Shown: positions 7,675 to 16,202 of the stretch, in pieces
Position numbering within the stretch: the stretch's first letter is position 1
Layout: each line of letters begins with the position of its first letter
NCBI RefSeq assembly: GCF_002482975.1
Contig: NZ_DLHA01000039.1
Span: 44,783 to 71,993, forward strand
Source of the DNA: Flavobacterium sp. UBA7680
Lineage (GTDB): Bacteria > Bacteroidota > Bacteroidia > Flavobacteriales > Flavobacteriaceae
Length of the DNA: 27,211 nt
Direction of reading: 5' to 3'
Made by a program: the position numbers and the translations under genes
Notes under the pieces: generated by a model
Told to the model about the DNA's origin: nothing
Seen by the model: the letters and a program-made list of their open reading frames with translations, nothing else
Databases searched by the model: none

Positions 7675-9294
7675 TTAATTTATTTTCTTGCCCCAAACAG
7701 CTAATCCTGCACTGTTTATTCCGGTATAGCTCAACGTCACTTTTCTTGTTGCTGATTCCCAATCCCAAGCATCAACTACGTTGCATTTAACTCCGTTTAT
7801 GGTTGCAATTTTTTTAGTTGCGTCATACGACCAAGTTCCATTTACATCACCGCTTACTTTTTTATCTGCGGTTAAATAAATCGTAACTGATTTTTGCATG
7901 GTTTTATATTGGTAATTCATGGTAATTTGTTCCCAAGTTCCCACTAAACTTGCGTCGGCAATTGTAGTTGCTGGAACTCCTGCATAACGTTCCGGTTCTA
8001 CAACAGGCCAGCCGTCTTCTGTCCATTGAATACCGTGAACATGTCCCATCATTACAGCGTTTGAAACGTTGATTCCAGCAACACCTTCCGGCAATCGTGC
8101 CTGTGACGCATAATACCATTGTTTGGTTGTTGGGTTTTGAAAAACGGCACAATGCGAAAATCCAACCCAGCCCGTATGATTTTTAAATTGATACGGATGC
8201 GTTATCATCGGATAACATTCTGCTCCGTTGGTAATACTGATTCCGGTATTGGTTACATAAGGGCCTAAAATGTTTTTTGAGCGTGCTACACGGGTATTAT
8301 AAGCAACTGATAATTCATCATAAGCCAGAAATAAATAATAAAACTGCGTATCTGGATTGTAGATAATTTCAGGGCCTTCGAGTGCCTGCCAGCGGTTTGT
8401 ATTTACATTTCCGCGTCCTGCGATTCGTACTCCGTAATCGTCAATTGTTTTTAACTTGTCTGGTTTTCCTGTTGTTGGGTTTAGTTTTAAAGCAGCAATT
8501 CCAGAATGCCATGAACCATAAATTAAATATTGATCGCCTTCCGGAGTTTCTATAAAACTTGGGTCAATGGCGTTGAATTTAAAATAAGCATCCCAATCGT
8601 TTCCTCCATTTCGAACATAACTTTTTACACCGTCCGGTTCTGAGCAGACTACCATTCCTTTATCTGTCCAATTGTTTGAGCCTAAATCATTTGTTTCGGC
8701 CAAACCAATAAAAGCACGTTCTGTCCATGAAGTATTGGTGTCTGTTCCTGTAATTAGATTAGTTACCACAATGCTGTAATACATTCTGTAAATGTTCCCG
8801 ACTTTACGCACACACGGCGCCCAATATCCGTAATTTGGATTTTCTATTGGAGGAAGTGCCGGATTCATTCGGGCTCTTTTATTGTTTAAGGAATCTTTTA
8901 CCCAAGCCGGAGCCTGAGTCATTGAAGATCCCATAAATTCCCAATTGATTAAATCTTTTGATCTTCTGTAGAAAAAATGTCCGTTTCCATCATGGGCATT
9001 TCCATAAGAAGCATCGGTTTGATACATATAATAATATTCTCCCGATTTTTCTACGGATGGATCGTGTACATTGGCTAAATTCCATTGGGTTCTGTTTCCC
9101 CAGCTTGCTATTGCCGTATAATTATCGGCATAAGTCGGGCCGGGAAAAGCCGGCGTAACCACAGGCGGATCTACGACTACGGGCGGAGTAGGAGTTTCTA
9201 GCGCCGGATCATCTTTGGAACAACTGGATAAAACAGCCATCACCAAAAACCCGATGAAAGGAACTATTTTCAAAATGGAATTCGCTTTTTTCAT
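7675..9294 (-). CDS. GH43 endo-alpha-1,5-L-arabinanase, predicted surface lipoprotein
   Basis: Predicted endo-acting enzyme that cuts the alpha-1,5-arabinan backbone outside the cell to give oligosaccharides for SusCD. The signal ends in lipobox LSSC (Cys25), followed by S-K-D-D, which fits the flavobacterial lipoprotein surface-export signal (K-D/E-D/E close to the Cys), then a Pro-rich linker (30-55). The propeller shows D78 in NVHDPS, D244 in NAIDPSF and E306 in ALEGPEI, with H381 in GFSHCAVF at the place of the calcium-linked His of Bacillus Abn2-type enzymes. Residues about 448-539 (GTWEQI..GKKIN) form the small C-terminal beta-barrel typical of extended endo-arabinanases. Length 539 suits that class. 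It is 12 bases downstream of the compact GH51 gene, hence cotranscribed. Confidence 0.9.
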   Translation of the reverse strand: MKKANSILKIVPFIGFLVMAVLSSCSKDDPALETPTPPVVVDPPVVTPAFPGPTYADNYTAIASWGNRTQWNLANVHDPSVEKSGEYYYMYQTDASYGNAHDGNGHFFYRRSKDLINWEFMGSSMTQAPAWVKDSLNNKRARMNPALPPIENPNYGYWAPCVRKVGNIYRMYYSIVVTNLITGTDTNTSWTERAFIGLAETNDLGSNNWTDKGMVVCSEPDGVKSYVRNGGNDWDAYFKFNAIDPSFIETPEGDQYLIYGSWHSGIAALKLNPTTGKPDKLKTIDDYGVRIAGRGNVNTNRWQALEGPEIIYNPDTQFYYLFLAYDELSVAYNTRVARSKNILGPYVTNTGISITNGAECYPMITHPYQFKNHTGWVGFSHCAVFQNPTTKQWYYASQARLPEGVAGINVSNAVMMGHVHGIQWTEDGWPVVEPERYAGVPATTIADASLVGTWEQITMNYQYKTMQKSVTIYLTADKKVSGDVNGTWSYDATKKIATINGVKCNVVDAWDWESATRKVTLSYTGINSAGLAVWGKKIN

Positions 9295-9306
9295 CTTTTA
9301 TCTCTT

Positions 9307-10848
9307 TTATTTTCCTTCTAAAACAATTACTGAGAAAGGAGGAATAGTAATTTCAAGTTTTCCTTTTTTGTTTTCGAAACCTTTAAAAACTGTTGGTACA
9401 ATTTTGTTTGGTGTATCAAATGAATTGTAATCCTGCAATTTTGCCGATGTTAAAACTGTTGCTGTAAAGTTTTTAACTCCAAGATCGTTGGTGTCGATTT
9501 CTATTTTGTTTTTATTTTTAGCATCAACATTGACTACTGAAATATGAACGGCTCCGTTTTTATCTTTTGATGCTGAAACGGATACCGCAGGAAGTGTTTC
9601 TCCTTTAACGGTATACAAAGGCGACTGAAAACTGATTGGCAGTAATTTTGCATCCTGATGAACGCTGTACATTTTCATTACATGATAGGTTGGCGTTACA
9701 ATCATTTTTGCTTTATCGGTAAGAATTACGGCTTGCAGAACATTTACGCATTGCGCCAAATTTGCCATACGAACCCTGTCTGCATGATTATTGAAAATGT
9801 TTAAAGTTGTTCCGGCTAAAACAGCATCACGCATGGTGTTTTGCTGATATAAAAATCCCGGATTTGTTCCTTTTTCTACTTCGTACCAGCCTCCCCATTC
9901 GTCTACAACCATTGCTACTTTTTTCTCTGGATCGTATTTGTCCATTACGACTGCGTGTTTGGTAACGAGTTCTTCCATTTTTAAGGCAGACTGCATGGTT
10001 TTGAAATATTCTTCTTCAGAAAAATTTACTCCTTCTCCTTTTTTGCCCCAATCAATTACGGCATAATGGTGAACGCCAACTCCGCCTAACATATTTAGCG
10101 GAATATTTTTCATTAAAACTTCTGTCCAGTTGTAGTCGCTGCTGTTTGCCCCAGATGCGATGCGCGTTATTCCGCCAGAATTATTCCAATCTGACATAAA
10201 AGTGGTGAATTTACGGTATTCTCCAGCGTAATAATCTGCGGTCATGTTTCCGCCGCAGCCCCAGGCTTCGTTACCAATTCCCCAGAATTTTACTTTCCAA
10301 GGTTCTGTTCTTCCGTTCTTTTTACGTAAATCACTCATTGGACTTTTACCTCCAAAATTGGTATACTGAACCCAGTCTGATAATTCCTGAACGGTTCCGC
10401 TGCCTACGTTTCCTGATAAATATGGTTCTGCGCCCAATACTTCGCAAAGGTTTAAAAAGTCGTGTGTTCCAAAGCTGTTATCCTCGGTTACACCGCCCCA
10501 CCATTGGTTTACAATTGTAGGTCTTTGTTCTTTTGGGCCAATTCCGTCTTTCCAGTGATACGTATCGGCAAAACATCCTCCAGGCCATCTTAAATTTGGA
10601 ATTTTTAGATCTTTTAAAGCCGCAATAATATCATTTCTGACTCCTTGTGTGTTGGGTATTTTTGAAGTATCTCCCACAAAAAAACCTCCGTAAATACAGC
10701 GTCCTAAATGTTCTGCAAAATGTCCGTAGATATTTTTGTTGATTGTTGGCGCATCAGCATTGTTTTTTATGGTGACAACTGTGCTTTGGGAGAATCCCGC
10801 CTGATTACAAAAGGCGATAAGAAATGTAATTAAAAGTGCTTTTTTCAT
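9307..10848 (-). CDS. GH51 alpha-L-arabinofuranosidase, compact form
   Basis: Exo-acting alpha-L-arabinofuranosidase that releases L-arabinose from oligosaccharides, probably periplasmic: residues 1-20 are a cleavable signal peptide ending GFSQ. The 513 residues match the standard GH51 length: NIYGHFAEHLGRCIYGG (39-55), NLRWPGGCFAD (85-95), acid/base E194 in GIGNEAWG, nucleophile E317 in VVDEWGGWY, then the C-terminal beta-sandwich ending ITIPPFSVIVLEGK. It is the first enzyme gene after susD, separated from it by 146 bases with two strong hairpins, the nearer only 16 bases from this start codon. Substrate linkage is inferred from family and locus. Confidence 0.95.
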   Translation of the reverse strand: MKKALLITFLIAFCNQAGFSQSTVVTIKNNADAPTINKNIYGHFAEHLGRCIYGGFFVGDTSKIPNTQGVRNDIIAALKDLKIPNLRWPGGCFADTYHWKDGIGPKEQRPTIVNQWWGGVTEDNSFGTHDFLNLCEVLGAEPYLSGNVGSGTVQELSDWVQYTNFGGKSPMSDLRKKNGRTEPWKVKFWGIGNEAWGCGGNMTADYYAGEYRKFTTFMSDWNNSGGITRIASGANSSDYNWTEVLMKNIPLNMLGGVGVHHYAVIDWGKKGEGVNFSEEEYFKTMQSALKMEELVTKHAVVMDKYDPEKKVAMVVDEWGGWYEVEKGTNPGFLYQQNTMRDAVLAGTTLNIFNNHADRVRMANLAQCVNVLQAVILTDKAKMIVTPTYHVMKMYSVHQDAKLLPISFQSPLYTVKGETLPAVSVSASKDKNGAVHISVVNVDAKNKNKIEIDTNDLGVKNFTATVLTSAKLQDYNSFDTPNKIVPTVFKGFENKKGKLEITIPPFSVIVLEGK

Positions 10849-10864
10849 GGGTTTTTAATGTTGG

Positions 10865-10902
10865 AATATCATGTGAAGATTTTGAACTCTTCACATGATA
10901 TT
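10865..10902 (-). promoter_or_regulatory. Perfect 15-bp hairpin before the compact GH51 gene
   Basis: Arms 10865-10879 and 10888-10902 (core ATCATGTGAAGA / TCTTCACATGAT) pair without mismatch around the 8-base loop TTTTGAAC. On the minus strand no T-run follows, so it is not a classic terminator; the base of the stem is 16 bases from the GH51 start codon and could affect ribosome access or protect the 3' end of susCD mRNA. Confidence 0.7.
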
Positions 10903-10934
10903 AGGTATTCTAACTAACTCAAAATTTATTTTTT

Positions 10935-10988
10935 AGTCTCAGTTTGCAGTTTACAGTGATACTGGCACTGAAAACTGTGACTGAGACT
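10935..10988 (-). repeat. Long imperfect hairpin just after susD
   Basis: Left arm 10935-10958 (AGTCTCAGTTTGCAGTTT..) and right arm 10966-10988 (..CTGTGACTGAGACT) pair over about 23 bases with few mismatches and a 7-base loop. It starts seven bases beyond the susD TGA. Words are shared with the gap at 6453-6519, so it may be a dispersed repeat recruited as an intercistronic structure. Confidence 0.62.
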
Positions 10989-10994
10989 GAAAAC

Positions 10995-12554
10995 TCAATA
11001 ACTGTCATTCTGTTTTGTTCCCGGATTATTATCCATTTCTAACTGTGGAATTGGGAAATATTCACGTCCTGCGGTATATGAATTAAACTCGGCATCTCTT
11101 GTTTTCAGCCATGCTAATTTTGTTGGATTTTGAAGCCAACCCCAGCGGCGTATGTCATCAAAACGGTGGCCTTCCAATGGAAATTCTAAAAATCTTTCGT
11201 GCCCGATTTGTTCTCTCATCTGGTCTTGGTTCATTCCCGGTTTTGTAACTGATAAATCAGGAAGATTCACTCGGTTTCTAACCATTTGAATGTATGTGTA
11301 TGCTCCCGGTGTATCGCCCGTTTCGTTTAAAGTTTCGGCATACATTAAAAGTATATCGGCATATCTTAATAATCGTTCGTTAATTCCCGAACGCCAGTCG
11401 TATTCGTCTGCAAATTCACCGTCAGAATTTTGATATTTTCTACAGAACAAATCGTTTAAATCTCCGGGACTTGAAGCATAAAAAGCAGCAAAATCTCTTC
11501 CGTATAATTTTGTTCCGGGTTTGTTGTAAAAAATAGTGGCATCTAAACGCGGATCAACGTCACCAGTTTTTGTTTTTTCTTCCTGAAATTCATTAAATAA
11601 GGCCCATGTTGGCTGTACATCTGTCCATCCAAAAGCTCTTGGCGCATACGTAATGGCACGTGCAGATGTTTTTCCCCAGCCAGATGCAGGTGCACCGCCC
11701 CAGCCTAAATCAACACCGCCGGCATCTCTGCTAAATTGTACTTCAAACAGGGATTCTAAATTGTTTTCGTTTGCCGTGGTAAAATTGTCTCGATAATTTG
11801 AAACCAAAGAATAAACTCCTAAATCAATAACTTGTTTAAAAGTAGTTCTTGCATTTGTAAAATCTTTAGTAAATAAATATGCTTTTCCTAAATATCCTAA
11901 AGCTGCTCCTTTTGTAGCGCGTCCTTTTTGACCTGCATCCAAACCTGTAACGCCAACATAAGAATTAGGCAGTAATTCAGCTGCTGTTTTAAAATCGGCG
12001 ATAACCTGAGCCCAGCCTTCTTCATTTGATTTTTGCGGATGATATACCTCAACATCTAACGGAATTGGTACATTTTTAAACATATTTACGGCGTGAAATA
12101 AATACAATCCTCTTAAAAAATAAGCTTGCCCTAAAATTCTGTTTTTAAGCGCTTCATTTTCAAATTGAATATCTGGAACATTAGTCAAGACCTGATTGGC
12201 ACGATAAATACCTTGATAATAGGTTTCAAAAGCCCATCCGTAAATCGCTGCATCGGCAACATTGGAGTTAAAATGTCCAACGTTATACATTGATGGCCAA
12301 GGACTGTTTGTGCGAGAATCATCGGCTTTGGCATCTAATAATAATGGCGTACTTCTCATGTACGTACCATCTGTTAATAAACTTCCGTAAACGGCATTAA
12401 TTCCTTCCAATGCATCCTGATCTGTTTTCCAAAAAGAATCTACTGCATCATTATTTGGGTCGAGTTGGGTCAAATCTTCATCATCAACACAGCTTGTTGT
12501 TACAACAGCCAGTGAAAAGAAAACTGCTATATAGTTAAATATTTTATATTTCAT
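10995..12554 (-). CDS. susD: SusD/RagB-family surface glycan-binding lipoprotein
   Basis: Surface lipoprotein that caps the SusC channel and binds arabino-oligosaccharides. It has a signal with lipobox TTSC (Cys22) and acidic residues directly after (VDDEDLTQLDP), as usual for surface-exposed SusD. The middle carries the TPR-like helices (for example the stretch around ILGQAYFLRGLYLFHAVNMF), and the C-terminus shows the RagB/SusD pattern with LLRYADILLMYAETLN and GHERFLEFPLEGHRFDDIRR. Length 519 is normal. The gene follows susC by 30 bases. SusD symbol denotes the family; the substrate is inferred from the arabinan enzymes. The stop codon is followed by two hairpins that separate it from the enzyme genes. 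Confidence 0.95.
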   Translation of the reverse strand: MKYKIFNYIAVFFSLAVVTTSCVDDEDLTQLDPNNDAVDSFWKTDQDALEGINAVYGSLLTDGTYMRSTPLLLDAKADDSRTNSPWPSMYNVGHFNSNVADAAIYGWAFETYYQGIYRANQVLTNVPDIQFENEALKNRILGQAYFLRGLYLFHAVNMFKNVPIPLDVEVYHPQKSNEEGWAQVIADFKTAAELLPNSYVGVTGLDAGQKGRATKGAALGYLGKAYLFTKDFTNARTTFKQVIDLGVYSLVSNYRDNFTTANENNLESLFEVQFSRDAGGVDLGWGGAPASGWGKTSARAITYAPRAFGWTDVQPTWALFNEFQEEKTKTGDVDPRLDATIFYNKPGTKLYGRDFAAFYASSPGDLNDLFCRKYQNSDGEFADEYDWRSGINERLLRYADILLMYAETLNETGDTPGAYTYIQMVRNRVNLPDLSVTKPGMNQDQMREQIGHERFLEFPLEGHRFDDIRRWGWLQNPTKLAWLKTRDAEFNSYTAGREYFPIPQLEMDNNPGTKQNDSY

Positions 12555-12584
12555 TTTAATACGTTTTTAGTTGATTAGGCTCGT

Positions 12585-15500
12585 TTAAAAATTTACTTCA
12601 ACACCCAAAGAAATGGTTCTTGGATTTGGAAAAGATCCTGCGTCATATCCTCTTGAAAGTAGTCCGTCACTATTAAAATCAGGATCGTAACCCTTATATT
12701 TTGTGATCGTTAATAAGTTCTGCCCATTGATGTAAACCTTAGCACTTTGAATAAATTGATCTTTTAACGGAATGTTATACCCTAATTCCATAGTTTGCAG
12801 CCGTACATAATCGCCGCTTTCAATAAATCTGTTTGAGTCTCTTGAATTTCCGTTTGGATCGCCAATAACCGGAGCCGGAACGTTTGTATTTGTATTGGTT
12901 GGTGTCCAGTAATTTAACTCGTCTGTGTGGTGGTTTGTATATTGACCAATCATCAAATTACGGTACATGGCATTGAAAATTTTATTTCCGCCGCTGCCCT
13001 GCCAGAACATGGAAAAATCGAAATTGGCATAAGAAGCACTAAAATTCACTCCGAAACCATATTTAGGAATTGTTACCCCTTGAAAAGTTCTATCGGCATC
13101 TGTAATGGCACCGTCGCCGTTTACATCTTTAAATTTAATATCTCCGGGAGCGGCTCCAGTTTGTGTTGGAGAAGCCGCAACTTCAGCTGCATTTTGGAAG
13201 ATACCAATCGCTTCCCATGCAAAAAGTTCACCCACAGATCTTCCTACTTCTGTTTTTGAAACTGCTCCGTAAAGCGGATTTGAATTCACTCCAATTTTAG
13301 TAACTTCATTTTTCAGCGTTCCAAAATTGGCAGAGATATCATATTTAAATTTATGATGATGATTACTGTATGATGCTGTAAATTCCAAACCATGATTTTT
13401 CATGTCTCCTGCATTAGTAAAAATGCTCGCCGGAAAAGCTCCTGTAGAAAACGGCAGAGGCACAGTAACTAAGATATCTGTAACTTTTTTAGAAAAATAT
13501 TCTGCTGTAAATTGTAAATCATTATTAAAAAAACCAAGTTCTAAAGCAATGTTATTACTGCTTGTTTTCTCCCATTTTACATTTGGATCAAGAGAACTTA
13601 CTACGGTTGTACCCGGAGCGAGTTCGTTGTTAAAATCATACCCTGCGAAACTGTTTACTGTTGAAGCAAAAAAGTATTGCGGAATCGTGTTATTACCCAA
13701 TGTACCGTAACCGCCGCGAAGTTTAATATTGCTGATCCATTTTGGTAGAGTTATGAATTTTTCGTTGCTGATTTTCCATCCTCCAGAAAAAGAATAGAAA
13801 TTTGCCGAATTATTGATCTCACTAAAAAGAGAGGTTTTGTCTTGTCTAAAATTAGCCTGCAATAAATATCTGTCATCATAAGAATAATTTAATCTGCTGA
13901 TATAAGAAATTCCGGTGATGGTAAACTTGTATTCACCTGCATCTCTGGAATCTGCGTACTGCATCATGCTGATTTCGCCCGGTTTAAAACCTACACCTCT
14001 TGACCAGTGGTTGTAATTTTCTCTTCTTTCCTGAATCCATCCTGCAAGAGCGTCTATTTTGTGTTTACCAAGCGTAACTTCATAAGTCAATAAATTATTC
14101 AGGAACGTTCTTAATTCATTTCCGTTAGAAATATCTAAAGAAGCTTCGTCATTTGTAGTGATATAATACCATCCTAAATCACTTGGCGGAATAAATTTTC
14201 TGTTTTGCCAGTCTGTTCTGTCGTAACTTACGTCTAATTTATATTTTAACCCTTTTACGATTTCAATTTCTCCCCATACATCACCAAGGAAACGGTTTCT
14301 TTTTCCATTATTTTCAATTAGATTATTATATCCAATTGGGTTCATCGAAATCGCTCTTTGCGTCAAATTATCTGTTCCGCCGTATCCGCCTAATCTGTTA
14401 GAATCGTAAACCGGCATTGTTGGAACTGCTCCCAGAATATCGCTGATAACCGTTTGTCCCGCATTGTATTCATTAAAAATTTCTTTATCAGATTGTGTGT
14501 AGCCTATTTTTACACCGTATTTGAATTTTCCTTTTTTACCATTTAAATTCAAATTTGTGGACAATCTCTCATAATCCTGAGGGGTTTTGACGTAACTGGT
14601 GTTTTTAAAATAATCAACATTAAAACTATAGGCAATGTTTTCTGCACCTCCGTTAAGTGTAAGCGCCTGATTTTGTATAACTCCTGTTTGTAGAGCTTCT
14701 TTTTGCCAGTCTGTGTTTACATTTGTAATATAAGAAGGGCTGTTTGGATCATTTCCTGGTGCAATACTTATCGGAACGCCTGCTCTAATATCTCTGTTTC
14801 TTTCGGCCTCGCTGGTAATTTTTTGATAGCCTTCACGATCTGTAACATCCCATTTTTTAGCTACATTTTGAAGTCCTACGATCGATTTGAATTTCACGTC
14901 CATTCGTCCTGCTTTACCTTTTTTTGTGGTAATAATTACAACTCCATTTGCACCGCGAACACCATAAATCGCTGCCGAAGAAGCGTCTTTTAAAACCTGC
15001 ATAGATTCTATTTCTCCAGGAGCAAAATCATAAGGAGCGTCTACCATAATTCCGTCAATTACAAAAAGCGGATTATTATTGGTAAAAGAAGTTATTCCTC
15101 TAATTTTAATATTGACAAAACCTCCCGGTTCTCCTGACGATTGTACGGTTACGCCCGGAACTTGCCCTTGCAGCATTTTTGCCGCATCATAAGTAACTGT
15201 TTTTTTCGCCGACTCTAAATTTACAACACTTACAGAACCGGTCAAGTCTGATTTCTTTTGAGTTCCGTAACCAATAACTACGACTTCATTTAATTTGTTT
15301 GTGTCTTCGTTTAAGACTACGTCTATTTTTAATTGATTTGCTACCGGGATTTCACGAATTTGAAATCCTATAAATGAATAAACTAAAACATCAGTAGAAG
15401 ATGCTTTAATCGTATACTCTCCGTCAAATCCAGTTGTAACAACTGTTTTGGTTCCTTTTATCATGATGTTTACTCCCGGCAAAGGCAGATTGTCTTGTGC

Positions 15501-15641
15501 CGAAGTAACAACTCCGTTAATCGTTTTGCCTTGAGCCGACATTTGATTAACAGAAAAAATTAGCATGAAAATTGCTAAAATCCAGTCTTTTTTTGGCAAT
15601 AAAAAATTGCAGTAAAAAATTAATTGTTGGTTTGTTATCAT
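12585..15641 (-). CDS. susC: SusC/RagA-family TonB-dependent oligosaccharide transporter
   Basis: Outer-membrane TonB-dependent channel that imports oligosaccharides with SusD. The 1018 residues comprise a long n-region signal peptide (hydrophobic 21-31, end MSAQ at 34-37), a carboxypeptidase-D regulatory-like beta domain (40-112, INGVV..LPLPGVNIMIKGT), the conserved NEVVVIGYGTQKKSDLTGSV segment (118-137) next to the TonB box, the plug to about 245 (LFVIDG, ASSAAIYGVRGANGVVIITTKKG), and a 22-strand barrel ending in ...ISLGVEVNF with terminal Phe. The ATG at 15641 leaves a 20-residue n-region, but no later Met gives a complete signal. It heads the operon. Three AraR-type operators lie upstream, the nearest 38 bases from the start, and no anti-sigma or hybrid two-component gene is beside it. 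Confidence 0.96.
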   Translation of the reverse strand: MITNQQLIFYCNFLLPKKDWILAIFMLIFSVNQMSAQGKTINGVVTSAQDNLPLPGVNIMIKGTKTVVTTGFDGEYTIKASSTDVLVYSFIGFQIREIPVANQLKIDVVLNEDTNKLNEVVVIGYGTQKKSDLTGSVSVVNLESAKKTVTYDAAKMLQGQVPGVTVQSSGEPGGFVNIKIRGITSFTNNNPLFVIDGIMVDAPYDFAPGEIESMQVLKDASSAAIYGVRGANGVVIITTKKGKAGRMDVKFKSIVGLQNVAKKWDVTDREGYQKITSEAERNRDIRAGVPISIAPGNDPNSPSYITNVNTDWQKEALQTGVIQNQALTLNGGAENIAYSFNVDYFKNTSYVKTPQDYERLSTNLNLNGKKGKFKYGVKIGYTQSDKEIFNEYNAGQTVISDILGAVPTMPVYDSNRLGGYGGTDNLTQRAISMNPIGYNNLIENNGKRNRFLGDVWGEIEIVKGLKYKLDVSYDRTDWQNRKFIPPSDLGWYYITTNDEASLDISNGNELRTFLNNLLTYEVTLGKHKIDALAGWIQERRENYNHWSRGVGFKPGEISMMQYADSRDAGEYKFTITGISYISRLNYSYDDRYLLQANFRQDKTSLFSEINNSANFYSFSGGWKISNEKFITLPKWISNIKLRGGYGTLGNNTIPQYFFASTVNSFAGYDFNNELAPGTTVVSSLDPNVKWEKTSSNNIALELGFFNNDLQFTAEYFSKKVTDILVTVPLPFSTGAFPASIFTNAGDMKNHGLEFTASYSNHHHKFKYDISANFGTLKNEVTKIGVNSNPLYGAVSKTEVGRSVGELFAWEAIGIFQNAAEVAASPTQTGAAPGDIKFKDVNGDGAITDADRTFQGVTIPKYGFGVNFSASYANFDFSMFWQGSGGNKIFNAMYRNLMIGQYTNHHTDELNYWTPTNTNTNVPAPVIGDPNGNSRDSNRFIESGDYVRLQTMELGYNIPLKDQFIQSAKVYINGQNLLTITKYKGYDPDFNSDGLLSRGYDAGSFPNPRTISLGVEVNF

Positions 15642-15678
15642 ACTGGTTTGTTTAAGGTTGGTTTTGTGGTTAGTTAAT

Positions 15679-15697
15679 AAGTGTTAATCTTACATTT
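15679..15697. promoter_or_regulatory. Predicted AraR operator C (susC)
   Basis: AAGTGTTAATCTTACATTT, spacing TGT-N7-ACA. It is 38 bases upstream of the susC start, so a bound regulator would sit over or just after the susC promoter, which suggests repression. Confidence 0.75.
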
Positions 15698-15777
15698 GTA
15701 AATTTAAATAAAAAAAATGCGCAAAAACAAATTAATATGACAAAAAAACATCTGAAAAAAAACACATATCGTAATTT

Positions 15778-15796
15778 AAGTGTATTTGTAACATTT
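15778..15796. promoter_or_regulatory. Predicted AraR operator D (susC/araR)
   Basis: AAGTGTATTTGTAACATTT, same spacing; its centre is 99 bases from operator C. Confidence 0.72.
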
Positions 15797-15844
15797 AAAA
15801 AATTGCTGTTTATTTCAAAAAAAGAAATGTTTTTGACGTCTTAA

Positions 15845-15863
15845 TTGTGTAAAAACTACACTT
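15845..15863. promoter_or_regulatory. Predicted AraR operator E (susC/araR)
   Basis: TTGTGTAAAAACTACACTT keeps TGT-N7-ACA and the right half ACACTT, but its left half starts TTG in place of AAG, making it the weakest of the set. Confidence 0.6.
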
Positions 15864-16106
15864 TTAATCAAAAAGCCACTTTTTAATCAAAAAAACGGCT
15901 TGATGAAAAAAGATATAAATGAGTTGTTTTTTAATCATTTAAATGTGATTTGTTTACTACTTTTGTAAATAAAAACTTATTTAACTAGTAGGTATTTTTA
16001 AGTTTTTTTCAAAAAACTGTCCTGTATTATCCTGTTTTTGAATTAAAAAAATCTTAAAAAAGAAAAATGAATGTTATTTTTGTCCAAAAAGTGATTTTTT
16101 TAACTC

Positions 16107-16114
16107 TATTTTTG
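16107..16114 (+). promoter_or_regulatory. Putative -7 promoter box of araR
   Basis: TATTTTTG matches TAnnTTTG. A TTTG at 16079-16082 lies 24 bases upstream, slightly longer than the usual 17-23 spacer. Transcription would begin near 16121, just before operator F. Confidence 0.45.
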
Positions 16115-16129
16115 AAGTGTTATTATTGT

Positions 16130-16148
16130 AAGTGTGAAATCTACATTA
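16130..16148. promoter_or_regulatory. Predicted AraR operator F (araR autoregulation)
   Basis: AAGTGTGAAATCTACATTA, spacing TGT-N7-ACA. It lies between the putative araR promoter box and the preferred ATG at 16203, and it covers the alternative GTG codon at 16134. This placement suggests autorepression. Confidence 0.7.
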
Positions 16149-16202
16149 ATAAATTATGAAACAATTGAGGAAGTTTATATCTTTACCAATAAAATATTGA
16201 AT

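Larger units (their letters stand above)
15642..16202. promoter_or_regulatory. Divergent control region between susC and araR
   Basis: A 561-base, very AT-rich gene-free stretch with four predicted AraR operators (15679-15697, 15778-15796, 15845-15863, 16130-16148). Toward araR a TAnnTTTG box is seen at 16107-16114. Toward susC no full promoter match was found; the nearest candidate is TTAATTTG on the minus strand at 15728-15735, with one mismatch and no convincing -33 element. Also present are a ten-base-phased pair of TCCTGT words (16020-16035) and ACTAGTAGGT (15984-15993), which resembles the GntR-site half. Confidence 0.8.

Noticed and set aside
12927..13710. Plus-strand frames of about 100 codons opposite susC
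   Set aside because: They are antisense shadows of the susC coding sequence, with no family resemblance and no start context.
15958..15965. TACTTTTG as an araR promoter -7 box
   Set aside because: It fits TAnnTTTG, but no -33 element is at the right distance and it is about 245 bases from the start codon; the box at 16107 is better placed.
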